NCBI RefSeq assembly: GCF_016919385.1
Contig: NZ_CP070351.1
Coordinates: forward strand, 2,418,001 to 2,482,000
Source: Gordonia sp. PDNC005
Lineage (GTDB): Bacteria; Actinomycetota; Actinomycetes; Mycobacteriales; Mycobacteriaceae
Length of the DNA stretch: 64,000 nt
Reading direction: 5' to 3'
Shown here piece after piece: positions 36,200-46,957 of the stretch (within the stretch, counting starts at the first letter, position 1; each line of letters starts with the position of its first letter). A model generated the notes under the pieces. The model saw nothing but the letters and a program-made list of their open reading frames with translations, searched no databases and had not been told where the DNA came from. The position numbers were made by a program, and so were the translations under genes.

Positions 36200-38433
36200 T
36201 GCCCGTCAGCAGGACAACCTGCGAACACATGCTGCACAATGAACCGGTGAGCCCTGCCGACGACATCGACGAGAAGTCACTCGCCGACGACCTTCCTGCC
36301 GCCCTTCCCGCCGAAACGGTGATCCCCGACCTGGACGCGGATCTACCGGAGAACCGCTACCTGAACCGGGAACTCAGCTGGCTCGACTTCAATTCGCGTG
36401 TCCTGGCGCTGGCCGAGGACGTGTCGATGCCGCTTCTGGAGCGGGCCAAGTTCCTCGCGATCTTCGCGTCGAACCTCGACGAGTTCTTCATGGTGCGTGT
36501 CGCGGGACTCAAGCGTCGCGACGAGACCGGTCTCTCGGTCCGCTCCGCGGACGGCCGTTCGCCGCGCGAGCAGCTGCAGATGATCGCTGCGCGCGCACAG
36601 AAGATCGCCGCTCGGCACGCGGGTGTGTTCTTGAACTCGGTGATCCCCGCCCTGACCGCGGAGAACATCCGCATCGTCGAGTGGGCCGATCTCAGCGAAG
36701 CGCAGCACAAGCGACTCCACGAACACTTCCACAACGAACTGTTCCCCGTCCTGACGCCTCTCGCCGTCGACCCCGCGCACCCGTTCCCGTACATCTCGGG
36801 CCTGAGCCTCAACCTGGCAGTCAGCGTCCGGGAGGGTTCCGAGGGGAGCGAGCATTTCGCTCGTGTCAAGGTCCCCGACAATGTGAGCCGCTTCATCCGG
36901 GTCGATCCGCTGACCAGCGCCACCGACGAGACCGCACCGGCGCCCGCGCTGTTCCTCCCCCTCGAGAAGCTGATCTCGGCGAACCTCTCCGAGCTGTTCC
37001 CCGGTATGCAGATCGTCGACCATCACGTCTTCCGCGTCACCCGCAACGCCGACTTCGAGGTCGACGAAGACCGTGACGAGGACCTGTTGCAGGCACTCGA
37101 ACGAGAGCTCGCACGCCGACGGTTCGGGTCGCCCGTCCGCCTCGAGGTGGGCGAGGACATGAGCGAGCACATGCTCGAGATGCTCTTGCGCGAACTCGAT
37201 GTGGACCCGGCCGACGTCATGACGCTGCCCGGCCTGCTCGACCTGACGTGTCTCTGGCAGATCTACGGCATCGACCGCCCGAACCTGAAGGAGCGTCCGT
37301 TCGTCCCGAAGACGCATCCGGCGTTCGGTGAGCGGGAGACGCCGAAGAGCATCTTCTCCACGCTGCGTGACGGCGACGTCCTGGTGCACCACCCGTACGA
37401 CTCGTTCTCGACGAGCGTTCAGCGCTTCATCGAGCAGGCCGCCGCCGACCCGCAGGTACTGGCCATCAAGCAGACTCTGTACCGCACGTCGGGCGACTCC
37501 CCGATCGTGAACGCCTTGATCGACGCCGCCGCCGCAGGCAAGCAGGTTGTTGCGCTCGTCGAGCTCAAGGCGCGCTTCGACGAGCAGGCCAACATCAAGT
37601 GGGCCCGCAAACTTGAGCAGGCGGGTGTCCACGTGGTCTACGGTCTCGTCGGATTGAAGACGCACTGCAAGACCTGCCTCGTCGTACGCCGTGAGGGCTC
37701 GACTCTGCGTCGCTACTGCCACATCGGAACCGGCAACTACAATCCAAAGACGGCGCGCCTCTACGAAGACGTAGGCCTGTTCACCGCCGCGCCAGAGGTC
37801 GGAGCGGACCTCACCGACCTGTTCAACACGTTGACCGGGTACTCACGCAAGCAGGACTACCGCAACCTGCTGGTGGCGCCTGCGGGCATCCGCAAAGGCA
37901 TCGTCGAGCGGATCCACGGCGAGATCGCCGCGCTGCAGGCGGGCGACACCCGCGCGCGGGTGCAGCTCAAGGCGAACGCGCTCGTCGACGAAAAGGTCAT
38001 CGATGCGCTGTACCGCGCGTCGCAGGCAGGTGTGCCAGTCGACGTCATGGTTCGCGGCATATGCGCTCTCAAGCCGGGTGTGCCGGGGATCAGCGACAAC
38101 ATCGTCGTTCGCTCCGTGCTCGGCCAATTCCTGGAGCACTCACGAATCCTGCACTTCGGTGCACAGGACGAGTATTGGATCGGCAGCGCCGACATGATGC
38201 ACCGCAACCTCGACCGGCGTGTTGAAGTGATGGTGCAGGTGCGCGACCAGCGTCTGGTGGCCGATCTGCAAGACATCTTCGACTCGGCGATGGACCCGCG
38301 CACACGCTGTTGGGAACTCCGCGCCGAAGGCGCATGGGAGGCGCTCCCCGCCGCAGGCGAGGAAGTCCGCGACCATCAGCGTCGGATGGCCCAGCGCACG
38401 CGTCACCACATGGAGCAGAACTCAGCGGGATGA
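36199..38433 (+). CDS. ppk1: Polyphosphate kinase 1
   Basis: 744 residues. PPK1 N-domain start [17 protein letters not shown], then catalytic histidines His489 (GLKTHCKT) and His508 ([10 protein letters not shown]), spaced 19 residues as in E. coli PPK1. It reversibly transfers the ATP gamma-phosphate to polyphosphate. The start overlaps the fbiD stop; later in-frame starts (36229, 36247) would remove an acidic disordered leader and cannot be excluded. Followed by mutT1 with an ATGA overlap. Confidence 0.96.
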   Translation: MPVSRTTCEHMLHNEPVSPADDIDEKSLADDLPAALPAETVIPDLDADLPENRYLNRELSWLDFNSRVLALAEDVSMPLLERAKFLAIFASNLDEFFMVRVAGLKRRDETGLSVRSADGRSPREQLQMIAARAQKIAARHAGVFLNSVIPALTAENIRIVEWADLSEAQHKRLHEHFHNELFPVLTPLAVDPAHPFPYISGLSLNLAVSVREGSEGSEHFARVKVPDNVSRFIRVDPLTSATDETAPAPALFLPLEKLISANLSELFPGMQIVDHHVFRVTRNADFEVDEDRDEDLLQALERELARRRFGSPVRLEVGEDMSEHMLEMLLRELDVDPADVMTLPGLLDLTCLWQIYGIDRPNLKERPFVPKTHPAFGERETPKSIFSTLRDGDVLVHHPYDSFSTSVQRFIEQAAADPQVLAIKQTLYRTSGDSPIVNALIDAAAAGKQVVALVELKARFDEQANIKWARKLEQAGVHVVYGLVGLKTHCKTCLVVRREGSTLRRYCHIGTGNYNPKTARLYEDVGLFTAAPEVGADLTDLFNTLTGYSRKQDYRNLLVAPAGIRKGIVERIHGEIAALQAGDTRARVQLKANALVDEKVIDALYRASQAGVPVDVMVRGICALKPGVPGISDNIVVRSVLGQFLEHSRILHFGAQDEYWIGSADMMHRNLDRRVEVMVQVRDQRLVADLQDIFDSAMDPRTRCWELRAEGAWEALPAAGEEVRDHQRRMAQRTRHHMEQNSAG

Positions 38434-39329
38434 GTTCTCCGCGGAGAGTCGTCTGGGCCGCCGGAGGTGTTCTCTGGCGGCACGCCGAAGTAGGTGTCGA
38501 AGTGGCGATCGTGCATCGCCCCCGGTACGACGACTGGTCTCTGCCGAAAGGCAAGGCCGAGTCTGGTGAGCTCTTGGTGACGACCGCGGCTCGCGAGATC
38601 GTCGAGGAGACGGGCTACGAGATCCGCATGGGTCGCCGACTGTGCACAGTCGAGTACCGTCTGCACTCCGGTGCCCAGAAGAAGGTCGGTTACTGGGCGG
38701 TCGCGGCGACCGGTGGCGAGTTCGTGCCGAACCAAGAGTGCGACGAGCTTCGCTGGGTCGGCGTCGAGCAGGCGACGGCCCTCGTCAGTTACTCAGCGGA
38801 TCGTCGGGTGCTGCATGAGTTCGCGTCGCAGGACGTCGTCGGCCTTCGGACGTTCGTGTTGGTCCGACATGCCAAGGCCGGCAAGCGGTCGGAGTTCAAC
38901 GGCGACGACCGGCAGCGTCCACTCGAACCGGAAGGACGCCGTCAGGCGGCGGCCCTGGTCGACCTGTTGGGGTTGTTCGGTGCGCATCGCCTCCACGCCG
39001 CCGACCGATTGCGCTGCATCCAGACGTTCGAGCCGCTGGCCGATGCGTTGCGCACCGACATCGTGAGCGAGCCGTTGCTGTCGGAGGAGGCCTACACCGC
39101 GGATCCGGACGCCGCATTCGGCCGACTGCGCAAGATCGCGTCTCACGGCGGTGCGGTGCACGCGGTGTGCAGTCAGGGCGGTGTGATCCCGCCGGTCCTG
39201 CAGCGGTGGGCCGAGCAGGACGGGGTGGAGGTCCCGGCGTCACGCAACCGCAAGGGAAGCGTATGGATTCTGACGCTGCGCGGCGACACTCTCGTGTCCC
39301 TCGACCACATTCCGAGCCCGATCGCCTGA
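38430..39329 (+). CDS. mutT1: MutT1: Nudix hydrolase fused to histidine phosphatase domain
   Basis: 299 residues. The first half holds the Nudix box ([24 protein letters not shown]), the second a histidine phosphatase domain starting [12 protein letters not shown]. This two-domain form is the mycobacterial MutT1, which hydrolyses 8-oxo-dGTP and dinucleoside polyphosphates. The ATG at 38430 overlaps the ppk1 stop. Coupling to ppk1 links nucleotide sanitation to polyphosphate metabolism. Confidence 0.94.
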   Translation: MSSPRRVVWAAGGVLWRHAEVGVEVAIVHRPRYDDWSLPKGKAESGELLVTTAAREIVEETGYEIRMGRRLCTVEYRLHSGAQKKVGYWAVAATGGEFVPNQECDELRWVGVEQATALVSYSADRRVLHEFASQDVVGLRTFVLVRHAKAGKRSEFNGDDRQRPLEPEGRRQAAALVDLLGLFGAHRLHAADRLRCIQTFEPLADALRTDIVSEPLLSEEAYTADPDAAFGRLRKIASHGGAVHAVCSQGGVIPPVLQRWAEQDGVEVPASRNRKGSVWILTLRGDTLVSLDHIPSPIA

Positions 39330-39344
39330 GCTCGGGCGCCGTCG

Positions 39345-39791
39345 TCAGTTCTTCTTCGCTGCGGCCTTCTTCGCGGGTGTCTTCTTAGCGGCGGCCTTCT
39401 TCGCCGGAGCCTTCTTGGCAGCAGTCTTCTTCACCGCGGCTCTCTTGGCGGGCGACTTCGGCTCGGCTTCGGGGGCGGCACGTTTCACTGCAGGCTGGTC
39501 GTCGGTGATGGGCTGTTCGCCTGCGACGATCGCTTTGAACTGCGCGCCCGGCCGGAACGACGGGACTTGCGTCGCCTCGACCCTGACCGTCTCCCCGGTT
39601 CGAGGATTACGTGCGACTCGCGCCGCGCGGGCGCGCTTCTCGAAGACGCCGAAGCCGGTGATCGTGACGCTCTCGCCCTTGTGGACTGCGCGCACGATGG
39701 TGTCGATCAGCTGCTCGACAGCGGCTGTCGCGGTCTTTCGATCGGCGTCGAGGCGCTTGGTGAGTTCCTCGACGAGTTCTGCCTTGTTCAT
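39345..39791 (-). CDS. hupB: HU-family nucleoid protein with Lys/Ala-rich tail
   Basis: 148 residues. The first 90 are the HU fold ([35 protein letters not shown]). The tail is a repetitive [15 protein letters not shown] Lys/Ala/Pro region, as in mycobacterial HupB, which binds and compacts DNA. Direct repeats in the DNA at about 39355-39440 simply encode this tail. The gene sits downstream of leuD on the same strand with a terminator between. Confidence 0.97.
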   Translation of the reverse strand: MNKAELVEELTKRLDADRKTATAAVEQLIDTIVRAVHKGESVTITGFGVFEKRARAARVARNPRTGETVRVEATQVPSFRPGAQFKAIVAGEQPITDDQPAVKRAAPEAEPKSPAKRAAVKKTAAKKAPAKKAAAKKTPAKKAAAKKN

Positions 39792-39916
39792 CCAAGCCTC
39801 CGCGGATCACGCCGACCGGTCGTGTCAGCCCGTTGGTATTAGCTACGTCACACCGTAGGAGGTCATCTGTTGCGTCACAGCGACTTCGGGAAATTTCGTT
39901 TGCTCTGTTCACAGCA

Positions 39917-39960
39917 GAACACCCGCCGCGACGTGTTGACGGACGTCGAGGCGGGTGTTC
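39917..39960 (-). terminator. Terminator of leuCD
   Basis: GAACACCCGCC (39917-39927) and GGCGGGTGTTC (39950-39960) form an 11-bp stem with an inner extension (CGACG/CGTCG), 16 nt beyond the leuD stop. No long U tract, as often in actinobacteria. Confidence 0.65.
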
Positions 39961-39976
39961 AGCAGGAGTTCGGCTA

Positions 39977-40564
39977 CTACAGGGTGACCGGTTTGAACGA
40001 CGGGCGTTGCGCCTCGTACGCGTCGATCGCGTCGGTCTGACGCAGAGTCAGACCGATGTCGTCGAGTCCCTCCATCAGGCGCCAACGGGTGTAGTCGTCC
40101 ACCTGGATCGGGACGACGAGGTCGCCCGCGGCGGCAGTCATGTCCTCGAGGCTGACGGTGATCTCCAGACCGGGTTCGGCGTCGAGTCGCTTCCACAGCA
40201 GTTCGACATCCGACTGCTCCGCCTGCGCGGCGACGAGGCCGGCCTTACCGGAGTTGCCGCGGAAGATGTCGGCGAAGCGTGACGAGATCACAACGCGGAA
40301 TCCGAAGTCCATGAGCGCCCAGACCGCGTGCTCGCGGGACGATCCGGTACCGAAGTCCGGCCCGGCGACGAGCACCGACCCGTTCGACCATGGTTCATTG
40401 TTCAGAATGAAGCCCGGGTCGGCACGCCAGCCGGCGAACAGTCCGTCTTCGAAGCCGGTGCGGGTGACCCGCTTGAGGTAGACCGCCGGGATGATCTGGT
40501 CGGTGTCGACGTTGCTGCGCTGCAGCGGGACGCCGACGCCGGTGTGGGTGATGAACGCTTCCAT
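39977..40564 (-). CDS. leuD: 3-isopropylmalate dehydratase small subunit
   Basis: 195 residues starting [24 protein letters not shown], with [13 protein letters not shown]. With LeuC it isomerises 2- to 3-isopropylmalate in leucine synthesis. AGGAGGAACTGAC precedes the ATG, and it follows leuC by 15 nt. Confidence 0.97.
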   Translation of the reverse strand: MEAFITHTGVGVPLQRSNVDTDQIIPAVYLKRVTRTGFEDGLFAGWRADPGFILNNEPWSNGSVLVAGPDFGTGSSREHAVWALMDFGFRVVISSRFADIFRGNSGKAGLVAAQAEQSDVELLWKRLDAEPGLEITVSLEDMTAAAGDLVVPIQVDDYTRWRLMEGLDDIGLTLRQTDAIDAYEAQRPSFKPVTL

Positions 40565-40579
40565 GTCAGTTCCTCCTGC

Positions 40580-42016
40580 TCAGACCAGATCGGCCGGTGC
40601 GGCCAGGTACCCGCGCACGGCGGTTGCGGCGGCGACGGCCGGTGACACGAGGTGTGTCCGACCGCCCTTCCCCTGACGGCCTTCGAAGTTGCGGTTCGAC
40701 GTCGACGCGCATCGCTCGCCCGCCGAGATCTGGTCGGGGTTCATGCCGAGGCACATCGAGCAGCCCGCCATGCGCCACTCGGCGCCCGCAGCGGTGAAGA
40801 TCTCGCCGAGGCCCTCCTCGTCGGCCTGAGCACGGACCTTCATCGAGCCGGGGACCACCAGCATTCGCATGCCGTCGGCGATCGTCCGGCCGTTCAGGAC
40901 CTCGGCCACGGCCCGCAGGTCCTCGATGCGGCCGTTGGTGCACGAACCGACGAAGACGGTGTCGACCTTGACCTCGCGCAGTGGTGTCCCGGGCGTCAGG
41001 CCCATGTACTCGATGGCGCGCGACGCGGCCAGCGACTCGGTCTCGTCGACGATGTCGGCGGGGTCCGGGATGCTGGCGCCAAGCGGCAGACCCTGCCCGG
41101 GATTGGTCCCCCAGGTGACGAACGGGGTGAGCTCGGAGGCGTTGATGTGGACCTCGCGATCGAACACGGCGTCGTCGTCGGTGCGCAGGCTGCGCCAGTA
41201 CTCGACCGCGGCGTCCCAGTCGTCTCCCTGCGGGGCATGCGGGCGGCCCTTGAGGTACTCGAAGGTGATGTCGTCGGGGGCGATCATGCCGGCGCGGGCA
41301 CCGGCCTCGATGGACATGTTGCACATGGTCATGCGCGCCTCCATCGACAGTTTCTCCACTGCGGGACCGCGGTACTCGAGGACGTGGCCCTGTCCGCCAC
41401 CGGTGCCGATCTCGGCGATGACCGCCAGGATCAGGTCCTTGCTGGTGACGCCGTCGGGCAGTTCGCCGTCGACCGTGATGGCCATGGTCTTGAACGGGCG
41501 CAGCGACAGGGTCTGAGTGGCCATGACGTGCTCCACCTCGGAGGTGCCGATGCCCATCGCGAGCGCACCGAACGCTCCATGCGTCGAGGTGTGGCTGTCG
41601 CCGCACACCACCGTCATACCGGGCTGCGTGAGCCCCAGCTGCGGGCCGACGACGTGCACGATGCCCTGCTCGGCATCGCCCATCGGGTGCAGGCGGACAC
41701 CGAACTCCTCGCAGTTGCGGCGCAGCGTCTCGACCTGCAGTGCGGACACCTGGTCGGCGATCGGGCTGAAGATGTCGACGGTGGGGACGTTGTGGTCCTC
41801 TGTCGCGATGGTGAGGTCGGGGCGGCGGAGCTTGCGCCCGGCCACACGCAGGCCGTCGAAGGCCTGCGGACTCGTCACCTCGTGCACCAGATGGAGATCG
41901 ATGTAGATCAGGTCCGGATTCGTGTTGCCACTCGCGTCGACCTCGCCCGGAACGACGACGTGGTCGTCCCACACCTTTTCGGCCAGGGTCCGCGGCTTGG
42001 CAGTCGTGTCATTCAT
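40580..42016 (-). CDS. leuC: 3-isopropylmalate dehydratase large subunit
   Basis: 478 residues of the aconitase family. VGSCTNGR and [11 protein letters not shown] supply the Fe-S cluster cysteines; [14 protein letters not shown] is intact. The ATG at 42016 is used; the open frame to 42265 lies over the divergent regulator and is rejected. Regulated most likely by the divergent IclR protein. Confidence 0.97.
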   Translation of the reverse strand: MNDTTAKPRTLAEKVWDDHVVVPGEVDASGNTNPDLIYIDLHLVHEVTSPQAFDGLRVAGRKLRRPDLTIATEDHNVPTVDIFSPIADQVSALQVETLRRNCEEFGVRLHPMGDAEQGIVHVVGPQLGLTQPGMTVVCGDSHTSTHGAFGALAMGIGTSEVEHVMATQTLSLRPFKTMAITVDGELPDGVTSKDLILAVIAEIGTGGGQGHVLEYRGPAVEKLSMEARMTMCNMSIEAGARAGMIAPDDITFEYLKGRPHAPQGDDWDAAVEYWRSLRTDDDAVFDREVHINASELTPFVTWGTNPGQGLPLGASIPDPADIVDETESLAASRAIEYMGLTPGTPLREVKVDTVFVGSCTNGRIEDLRAVAEVLNGRTIADGMRMLVVPGSMKVRAQADEEGLGEIFTAAGAEWRMAGCSMCLGMNPDQISAGERCASTSNRNFEGRQGKGGRTHLVSPAVAAATAVRGYLAAPADLV

Positions 42017-42078
42017 GCGCCACTTGCCTCTTCCACTTCGACCGGGGCTGCCGGTCGGCGTTTGATCCCAGGATGTGT

Positions 42079-42106
42079 TTGTTCCCAGTATTTGGACAGC
42101 TAGTAT
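42079..42106 (+). promoter_or_regulatory. iclR promoter, probably leaderless
   Basis: TAGTAT (42101-42106) ends 6 bp before the iclR ATG, and TTGTTC (42079-42084) lies 16 bp upstream of it. Transcription would start at or next to the ATG. TGTTCC...GGACA (42080-42097) is an imperfect inverted repeat overlapping this promoter and could be the operator shared with leuC. Confidence 0.5.
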
Positions 42107-42112
42107 CGTCCT

Positions 42113-42817
42113 ATGGGAAAGGATAGCGGAATCGGCGTGCTGGACAAATCCGTGGCGGTCCTGGAGACCGTCGCGGTCAAGCCACGCAACCTCAACGAGC
42201 TGTGCGACGCCACCGGCCTGCCGCGCGCCACCGCACACCGGCTCGCCGTCGGACTCGAAGTCCACGAGTTCCTCACCCGCGACGACAGCGGCCGCTGGAC
42301 GCCCGGACCGGCCCTGGCGCGCCTAGCCGCGACGGCTCGAGACGACGTCCGCGAAGCCGCGCTCCTGGTCCTCCCGCGACTGCAGGAAGCGACCGGAGAG
42401 TCAGTTCAACTCTATCGCCGCGAGGGATCCGAACGCGTCTGCATCGCAGCGTCCGAGCCCCCGACCGGCCTCCGCGACACGGTTCCCGTCGGCACCCGAT
42501 ACACCATGTCCGCGGGATCCGCGGCCAAAGTCCTCGCCGCCTGGGCCGCCCCCGACATCCGCGACGCCCTGATCCCTGAATCGGTGTACACGGAACGATC
42601 ACTCGCCGACATCCGACGCCGCGGATGGGCCCAGAGTGCCGCCGAGCGGATCGACGGCGTCGCGAGCGCCTCGGCGCCCGTGCGCGACGCCTCCGGAACT
42701 GTCGTCGCGGCCGTCTCCATCTCCGGCCCCATCGGTCGACTGGGACGTCGGCCGGGTGAACGTTTCGCCGCCGAACTCATCCGTGCGGCCGACGCCATCG
42801 GTGCACGACTGCAGTGA
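42113..42817 (+). CDS. IclR-family regulator of leuCD (LtbR/NdgR-like)
   Basis: 234 residues. N-terminal winged helix ([20 protein letters not shown]) and an IclR effector domain. In corynebacteria and streptomycetes the divergent IclR protein next to leuCD (LtbR, NdgR) controls leucine and other amino acid genes; this position matches Rv2989. No ribosome site is visible; the promoter layout indicates a leaderless transcript. Confidence 0.88.
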   Translation: MGKDSGIGVLDKSVAVLETVAVKPRNLNELCDATGLPRATAHRLAVGLEVHEFLTRDDSGRWTPGPALARLAATARDDVREAALLVLPRLQEATGESVQLYRREGSERVCIAASEPPTGLRDTVPVGTRYTMSAGSAAKVLAAWAAPDIRDALIPESVYTERSLADIRRRGWAQSAAERIDGVASASAPVRDASGTVVAAVSISGPIGRLGRRPGERFAAELIRAADAIGARLQ

Positions 42818-42835
42818 CTTCGCTAACGTTCGATC

Positions 42836-43333
42836 ATGGGAACGAAGCAACGCTCGCAGATCGTGATGTCCGACGACGAGATCACTGAATTCATCAATCA
42901 GCACCGCACCGGCACCTGGGCCACCCAGGGGAAGGACGGGATCCACCTCATCGCCATGTGGTACGCCGTCATCGACGGTGAGATCTGGATCGAGACCAAG
43001 GCGAAGTCACAGAAGGTCGTCAACCTGCGGCGTGACCCACGCGCCACGATCCTCATCGAAGACGGACTCACCTACAACGCCCTGCGCGGCGTCAGCATCG
43101 AAGGCACGACGGAGATCCACGACGATCCCGCCACCTGCCTCGCCGTCGGAATCAGCATCTGGGAACGCTACAACGGGCCCTACACAGACGACCTCAAGCC
43201 GGCCGTCGAAGCCATGATGAACAAGCGCGTCGCGGTCCGCCTCGTCCCGACTCGCGTCCGCTCGTGGGACCACGGCAAGCTCGGACTGCCCGACATGCCA
43301 CTCACCGGTTCCACCGCCGAGTTCTACACCTGA
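42836..43333 (+). CDS. PPOX-class flavin/F420-dependent protein (Rv2991-like)
   Basis: 165 residues of the split-barrel pyridoxamine-phosphate-oxidase fold (GTWATQGKDGIHLIAMWYAVIDGEIWIET). The mycobacterial orthologue by position, Rv2991, belongs to the F420/flavin-binding FDOR group. The ATG lies 6 bp after TAACGT (42824-42829), a TANNNT -10 element, so this gene too may be leaderless, or it may be read through from iclR. Substrate unknown. Confidence 0.85.
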   Translation: MGTKQRSQIVMSDDEITEFINQHRTGTWATQGKDGIHLIAMWYAVIDGEIWIETKAKSQKVVNLRRDPRATILIEDGLTYNALRGVSIEGTTEIHDDPATCLAVGISIWERYNGPYTDDLKPAVEAMMNKRVAVRLVPTRVRSWDHGKLGLPDMPLTGSTAEFYT

Positions 43334-43395
43334 CATCGAGTAGCCCCGACGGGACTCCGTCGCTGCGCTCCTCCTCGAATCACAGCGCTGAATCA

Positions 43396-43447
43396 CAAAA
43401 ACGATGATGGCCCTCGGTCGCTTACGCGACCGAGGGCCATCATCGTC
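43396..43447 (-). terminator. Strong terminator for tRNA-Glu
   Basis: A 21-bp perfect stem (43401-43421 with 43426-43446, loop TTAC), followed on the minus strand by TTTTTG (complement of CAAAAA at 43396-43401). It ends the tRNA-Gln/tRNA-Glu transcript and also faces the PPOX stop 60 bp away. Confidence 0.88.
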
Positions 43448-43450
43448 TTG

Positions 43451-43523
43451 TAGCCCCGACGGGATTCGAACCCGCGCTACCGCCTTGAGAGGGCGGCGTC
43501 CTAGGCCGCTAGACGACGGGGCC
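43451..43523 (-). tRNA. tRNA-Glu (anticodon CTC)
   Basis: Reading 43523 to 43451, a 73-nt cloverleaf is visible: acceptor GGCCCCG with CGGGGCT and discriminator A, anticodon arm CCGCC-CTCTCAA-GGCGG (CUC), and T arm GCGGG-TTCGAAT-CCCGT. CCA is not encoded. Confidence 0.95.
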
Positions 43524-43573
43524 CTAGAACACTTGTTCAGTTATGATACACACGCTTTTACCCGTGTACATCG

Positions 43574-43645
43574 CTGGGGTACCAGGACTCGAACCTAGAA
43601 TGGCGGTACCAGAAACCGCTGTGTTGCCAATTACACCATACCCCA
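43574..43645 (-). tRNA. tRNA-Gln (anticodon CTG)
   Basis: Reading 43645 to 43574, a 72-nt cloverleaf: acceptor TGGGGTA with TACCCCA and discriminator G, anticodon arm GCGGT-TTCTGGT-ACCGC (CUG), T arm with GGTTCGAGTCC. It precedes tRNA-Glu by 50 nt on the same strand. Upstream TAATGT at about 43716-43711 could be its -10. Confidence 0.95.
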
Positions 43646-43743
43646 AGGGTTTGATCCGATCGTCACCGGGCGAGACCGCCTGGCTCCTCTCGGGCCGTGG
43701 AGTACATTACCAACAACTCCACCCCAAACCACAAATCGGCAGG

Positions 43744-45228
43744 TCAGGATGCCTTTTCGGCGACCTGACGCGCAAGAGCCAGGCGCGCGAGGGTCTTGTC
43801 ACGACCCAGCAGCTCCATCGACTCGTACAGCGGCGGGCTCACAGCGGCGCCGGTGACACCCACACGGACCGGACCGAAGGCCTTGCGCGGCTTCAGCTCG
43901 AGCCCGTCGATGAGAGCCGACTTGAGCCCCTCCTCCAACGACGCGGTGTCCCAGGCCTCGACCGCCTCGCACACGGCGATCGCGGCGTCGAGAATCGGCA
44001 CGGCGTCCGCGCCGAGGTTCTTGGCGGCAGCCTTCTCGTCGTACGCGAAATCGGCGTCGTCGACGTACAGGAACTTGATGAGGTCCCACGCATCGCCGAG
44101 CACCTGGATGCGGGTCTGCACCAAATCTGCGACGACCGCGAACTGCTCCTCGTCCACCGCCTCGCTCAGACGGCCGGAAGCAGTCAGGAACACGCGCAGG
44201 CGCGACGCGAAATCGGCGGGATCCAGCCGACGGATGTGCTCGGCGTTGATCGAGTCGGCCTTCTTCTGGTCGAAGCGCGCCGGGTTCGAGTTGACGTTGC
44301 GCACATCGAAGGCGCCGATCATCTCGTCAAGAGTGAAGATGTCCTCGTCGCTCGAGAATCCCCAACCGAGCAGCGCGAGGTAATTGAGCAGCCCTTCCGG
44401 GATGAATCCACGATCGCGATGGTGGAAGAGGTTCGATTCGGGATCGCGCTTGGACAGCTTCTTGTTTCCCTCACCCATCACAAACGGGAGGTGAGCGAAT
44501 TCCGGCACCGCGTCGGCGACGCCGATCCGGATGAGGGCCTGGTACAGCGCGATCTGCCGAGGCGTCGACGAGAGCAGATCCTCGCCGCGCAGGACGTGCG
44601 TGATCTTCATCAGTGCGTCGTCCACCGGATTCACCAGGGTGTACAGCGGGTCGCCGTTGGCGCGAGTGAGCGCGAAGTCGGGCACCGTGCCCGCTTTGAT
44701 CGTGGTGGTGCCGCGCACCAGGTCGTCCCACGTGAGGTCTGCATCAGGCATCCGCAGACGCACAACCGGACTGCGACCCTCCGCACGAAAAGCTTCACGC
44801 TGCTCATCGGTCAGGTCGCGGTCGAAGTTGTCGTACCCGAGCTTGGGGTTGCGCCCCGCCGCGAGGTGACGCGCCTCGACCTCCTCGGGTGTCGAGAACG
44901 CCTCGTACGCCTCTCCCTCGGCGAGAAGCTGAGCGACGACGTCGAGATGCAACTGCTTGCGTTCGGACTGCCGATACGGCGCGTACGGGCCGCCGACCTC
45001 GGGGCCCTCATCCCACTCCAGGCCGAGCCAGCGGAGTGCGTCGAGGATCGCGTCGTACGACTCCTGGCTGTCGCGCGCCGCGTCGGTGTCCTCGATGCGG
45101 AACACGAACGTGCCGCCCGTGTGGCGGGCTTGCGCGAAGTTGAACAGGGCCGTCCGAGCGAGCCCGACGTGCGGGGTTCCGGTGGGTGACGGACAGAATC
45201 GGACGCGAACGTTTTCACCGGTAGTCAT
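43744..45228 (-). CDS. gltX: Glutamyl-tRNA synthetase (non-discriminating type expected)
   Basis: 494 residues, class [23 protein letters not shown] carries the HIGH-equivalent (HVGL) and [10 protein letters not shown] the KMSKS-equivalent. In bacteria without a GlnRS it also charges tRNA-Gln with Glu, and GatCAB converts it; gatB is at the window end and both tRNAs are adjacent. Downstream of the alpha/beta hydrolase on the same strand. Confidence 0.97.
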   Translation of the reverse strand: MTTGENVRVRFCPSPTGTPHVGLARTALFNFAQARHTGGTFVFRIEDTDAARDSQESYDAILDALRWLGLEWDEGPEVGGPYAPYRQSERKQLHLDVVAQLLAEGEAYEAFSTPEEVEARHLAAGRNPKLGYDNFDRDLTDEQREAFRAEGRSPVVRLRMPDADLTWDDLVRGTTTIKAGTVPDFALTRANGDPLYTLVNPVDDALMKITHVLRGEDLLSSTPRQIALYQALIRIGVADAVPEFAHLPFVMGEGNKKLSKRDPESNLFHHRDRGFIPEGLLNYLALLGWGFSSDEDIFTLDEMIGAFDVRNVNSNPARFDQKKADSINAEHIRRLDPADFASRLRVFLTASGRLSEAVDEEQFAVVADLVQTRIQVLGDAWDLIKFLYVDDADFAYDEKAAAKNLGADAVPILDAAIAVCEAVEAWDTASLEEGLKSALIDGLELKPRKAFGPVRVGVTGAAVSPPLYESMELLGRDKTLARLALARQVAEKAS

Positions 45229-45272
45229 GCAGGTCAGCCTATGTCATCAGCGTCGTCTACTCGCGTCCGGCG

Positions 45273-46106
45273 TCAACGCTGGGAGTCGAGGTATCCGACC
45301 ACGAGGTCGTTGACGGCCCCCGGTCGTTCCAGGTACCCGAAGTGCCCGGCGTCGGCCACTTCCTCGTACCGCGATCCCGGAATCGCATCGGCCACTTCGC
45401 GGGCCAGATGCACAGGAAGGGTCCGATCGTCGGCGAACCCCACCACCAGCGCAGGTCGAGTGATGGACCGGTACGCGGCAAGACGGTTCTCATCGCGTTC
45501 AGGCAGGTTGAGCTGCGCGCGGACGCCCGCCGTGGACGACTGGCCGCCGAACCCGATGATGTCGAGCCAGTCACGCGCGGAACGATCGTCCGCCAACGTC
45601 GTCGGCGACAGATTCATGTGCGCTGTGATCGCGGCGAAGAAGGGTGCGGGCAGCTCACGCCCGGCGTCGAGCAACGCCAGCTCGCCCTCGTTGTACGCGG
45701 TGAGCAGCGGAGTGGTGCGGCCATAAGTGCCGAGCATCACCGCGGCCCGAACCAGTTCGGGCCTCGCAAGCGCCAGCTCCTGAGCGATCCGTGCGCCGAG
45801 TGACGTCCCCACGACGAACGCGGGCGCGCCGAAGTGCTCGATCACGGCGGCGGTGTCGGCCACCATGTCGGCCAAGGTGAAACCGTTCGCGCACTCGCTC
45901 GACGGCGCGATACCGCGGTTGTCGAAGGTCACGACTCGGTAGCCCGCTTTGACCAAGGCGGGCTGTTGGTTCGCGTGCCACACTCGCCCGGGGCTTCCGG
46001 TGCCCATCACCATCACAACGAGGGGGCCGTCGCCCACCGCTGTGCACGACAGCACCACGTCGCCGTTGCGCACCTGGACGGGAGCGACGCGGCCGGGTCG
46101 GGTCAC
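45273..46106 (-). CDS. Alpha/beta-hydrolase
   Basis: 277 residues. Nucleophile elbow VVGTSLGAR (Ser), acid in VVGFADDRTLP, catalytic His in DAGHFGYLER; the oxyanion region is VMVMGTGSPGRVW. The GTG at 46106 overlaps the FAH gene stop (GTGA); the longer frame to 46511 runs inside that gene and is rejected. Pairing with an FAH-family protein suggests catabolism of a keto acid or ester. Not a gene of this locus in mycobacteria. Confidence 0.85.
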   Translation of the reverse strand: MTRPGRVAPVQVRNGDVVLSCTAVGDGPLVVMVMGTGSPGRVWHANQQPALVKAGYRVVTFDNRGIAPSSECANGFTLADMVADTAAVIEHFGAPAFVVGTSLGARIAQELALARPELVRAAVMLGTYGRTTPLLTAYNEGELALLDAGRELPAPFFAAITAHMNLSPTTLADDRSARDWLDIIGFGGQSSTAGVRAQLNLPERDENRLAAYRSITRPALVVGFADDRTLPVHLAREVADAIPGSRYEEVADAGHFGYLERPGAVNDLVVGYLDSQR

Positions 46107-46873
46107 TTGTCGATCACCGGATTGCTGAGCGTGCCGATACCCTCGACGGTCACCGAGACCGTCTGGCCCGCGACCATCGGGCCGATCCCCTCGGGCGTTC
46201 CGGTCAGGATCACGTCGCCGGGAAGCAGCGTCATCACCCGCGACACCCATTCGACGATCTCGCCGATCGAGTGCAGCATCAACGACGTGCGGCTCGACTG
46301 CTTGACCTCGCCGTCGAGTTCGGTGCGAATCGCGACGTCGGACGGATCGAAGTCGGTGACGATCCACGGGCCGAGCGGGCAGAACGTGTCGTATCCCTTC
46401 GCCCGAGTCCACTGGCCGTCGTACGCCTGCTGATCTCGCGCGGTCACATCGTTGGCGACGGTGTATCCGAGGATGACGTCGTTCGCCTTCGCCGCGGGAA
46501 CGTCCTTGCACGGGCGGCCGATCACGATCGCCAGCTCACCCTCGAAGTCCACACGCTCGGACGACGGCGGCCGGACGATCGCCGCTCCAGGACCGACGAT
46601 CGACGTGTTCGGCTTGGAGAAGATCACCGGATCGGCTGGAGCCTCCGAACCCATCTCAGCTGCGTGTGCGGCGTAGTTCTTGCCGATCGCGATGATCTTG
46701 GTCGCCAGAATCGGCGCCAGCGGACGGGTGTTGGCCAGCTTCCAGGTTCGGCCGGTGAACGTCGGATCACCGAACGGATGCTCCGCGATCTCACGGGCGA
46801 TCTCCTGGCCCTCTTCACCTTCGACGGAGACGAATGCGACACCGTCCGGACTTGCGACACGACCCAGTTTCAT
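46103..46873 (-). CDS. Fumarylacetoacetate hydrolase family protein (Rv2993c-like)
   Basis: 256 residues. IAIGKNYAAHAAEMG, FSKPNTSIVGPGA, VDFEGELAIVIGR (metal-binding Glu residues) and GDVILTGTPEGIGP mark the FAH fold used for oxaloacetate tautomerisation/decarboxylation or cleavage of 2,4-diketo acids. ATG at 46873; longer starts run into the promoter region. It diverges from the MFS gene. Confidence 0.9.
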   Translation of the reverse strand: MKLGRVASPDGVAFVSVEGEEGQEIAREIAEHPFGDPTFTGRTWKLANTRPLAPILATKIIAIGKNYAAHAAEMGSEAPADPVIFSKPNTSIVGPGAAIVRPPSSERVDFEGELAIVIGRPCKDVPAAKANDVILGYTVANDVTARDQQAYDGQWTRAKGYDTFCPLGPWIVTDFDPSDVAIRTELDGEVKQSSRTSLMLHSIGEIVEWVSRVMTLLPGDVILTGTPEGIGPMVAGQTVSVTVEGIGTLSNPVIDK

Positions 46874-46957
46874 ACCCCGAAGATTAACGTACGTCCGATC
46901 CTGTTCTAGAATATGAAATGATTGTTCCACTATTTGAGATACTTGCGAGGTGTGCAG

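Noticed and set aside
39355..39440. Repeated DNA in hupB considered as a tandem repeat or array
   Set aside because: It encodes the Lys/Ala-rich tail of HupB and has no spacers, so it is neither CRISPR nor a satellite.
46107..46511. N-terminal extension of the alpha/beta hydrolase
   Set aside because: It lies within the FAH gene in another frame; the GTGA overlap at 46103-46106 is the natural start.
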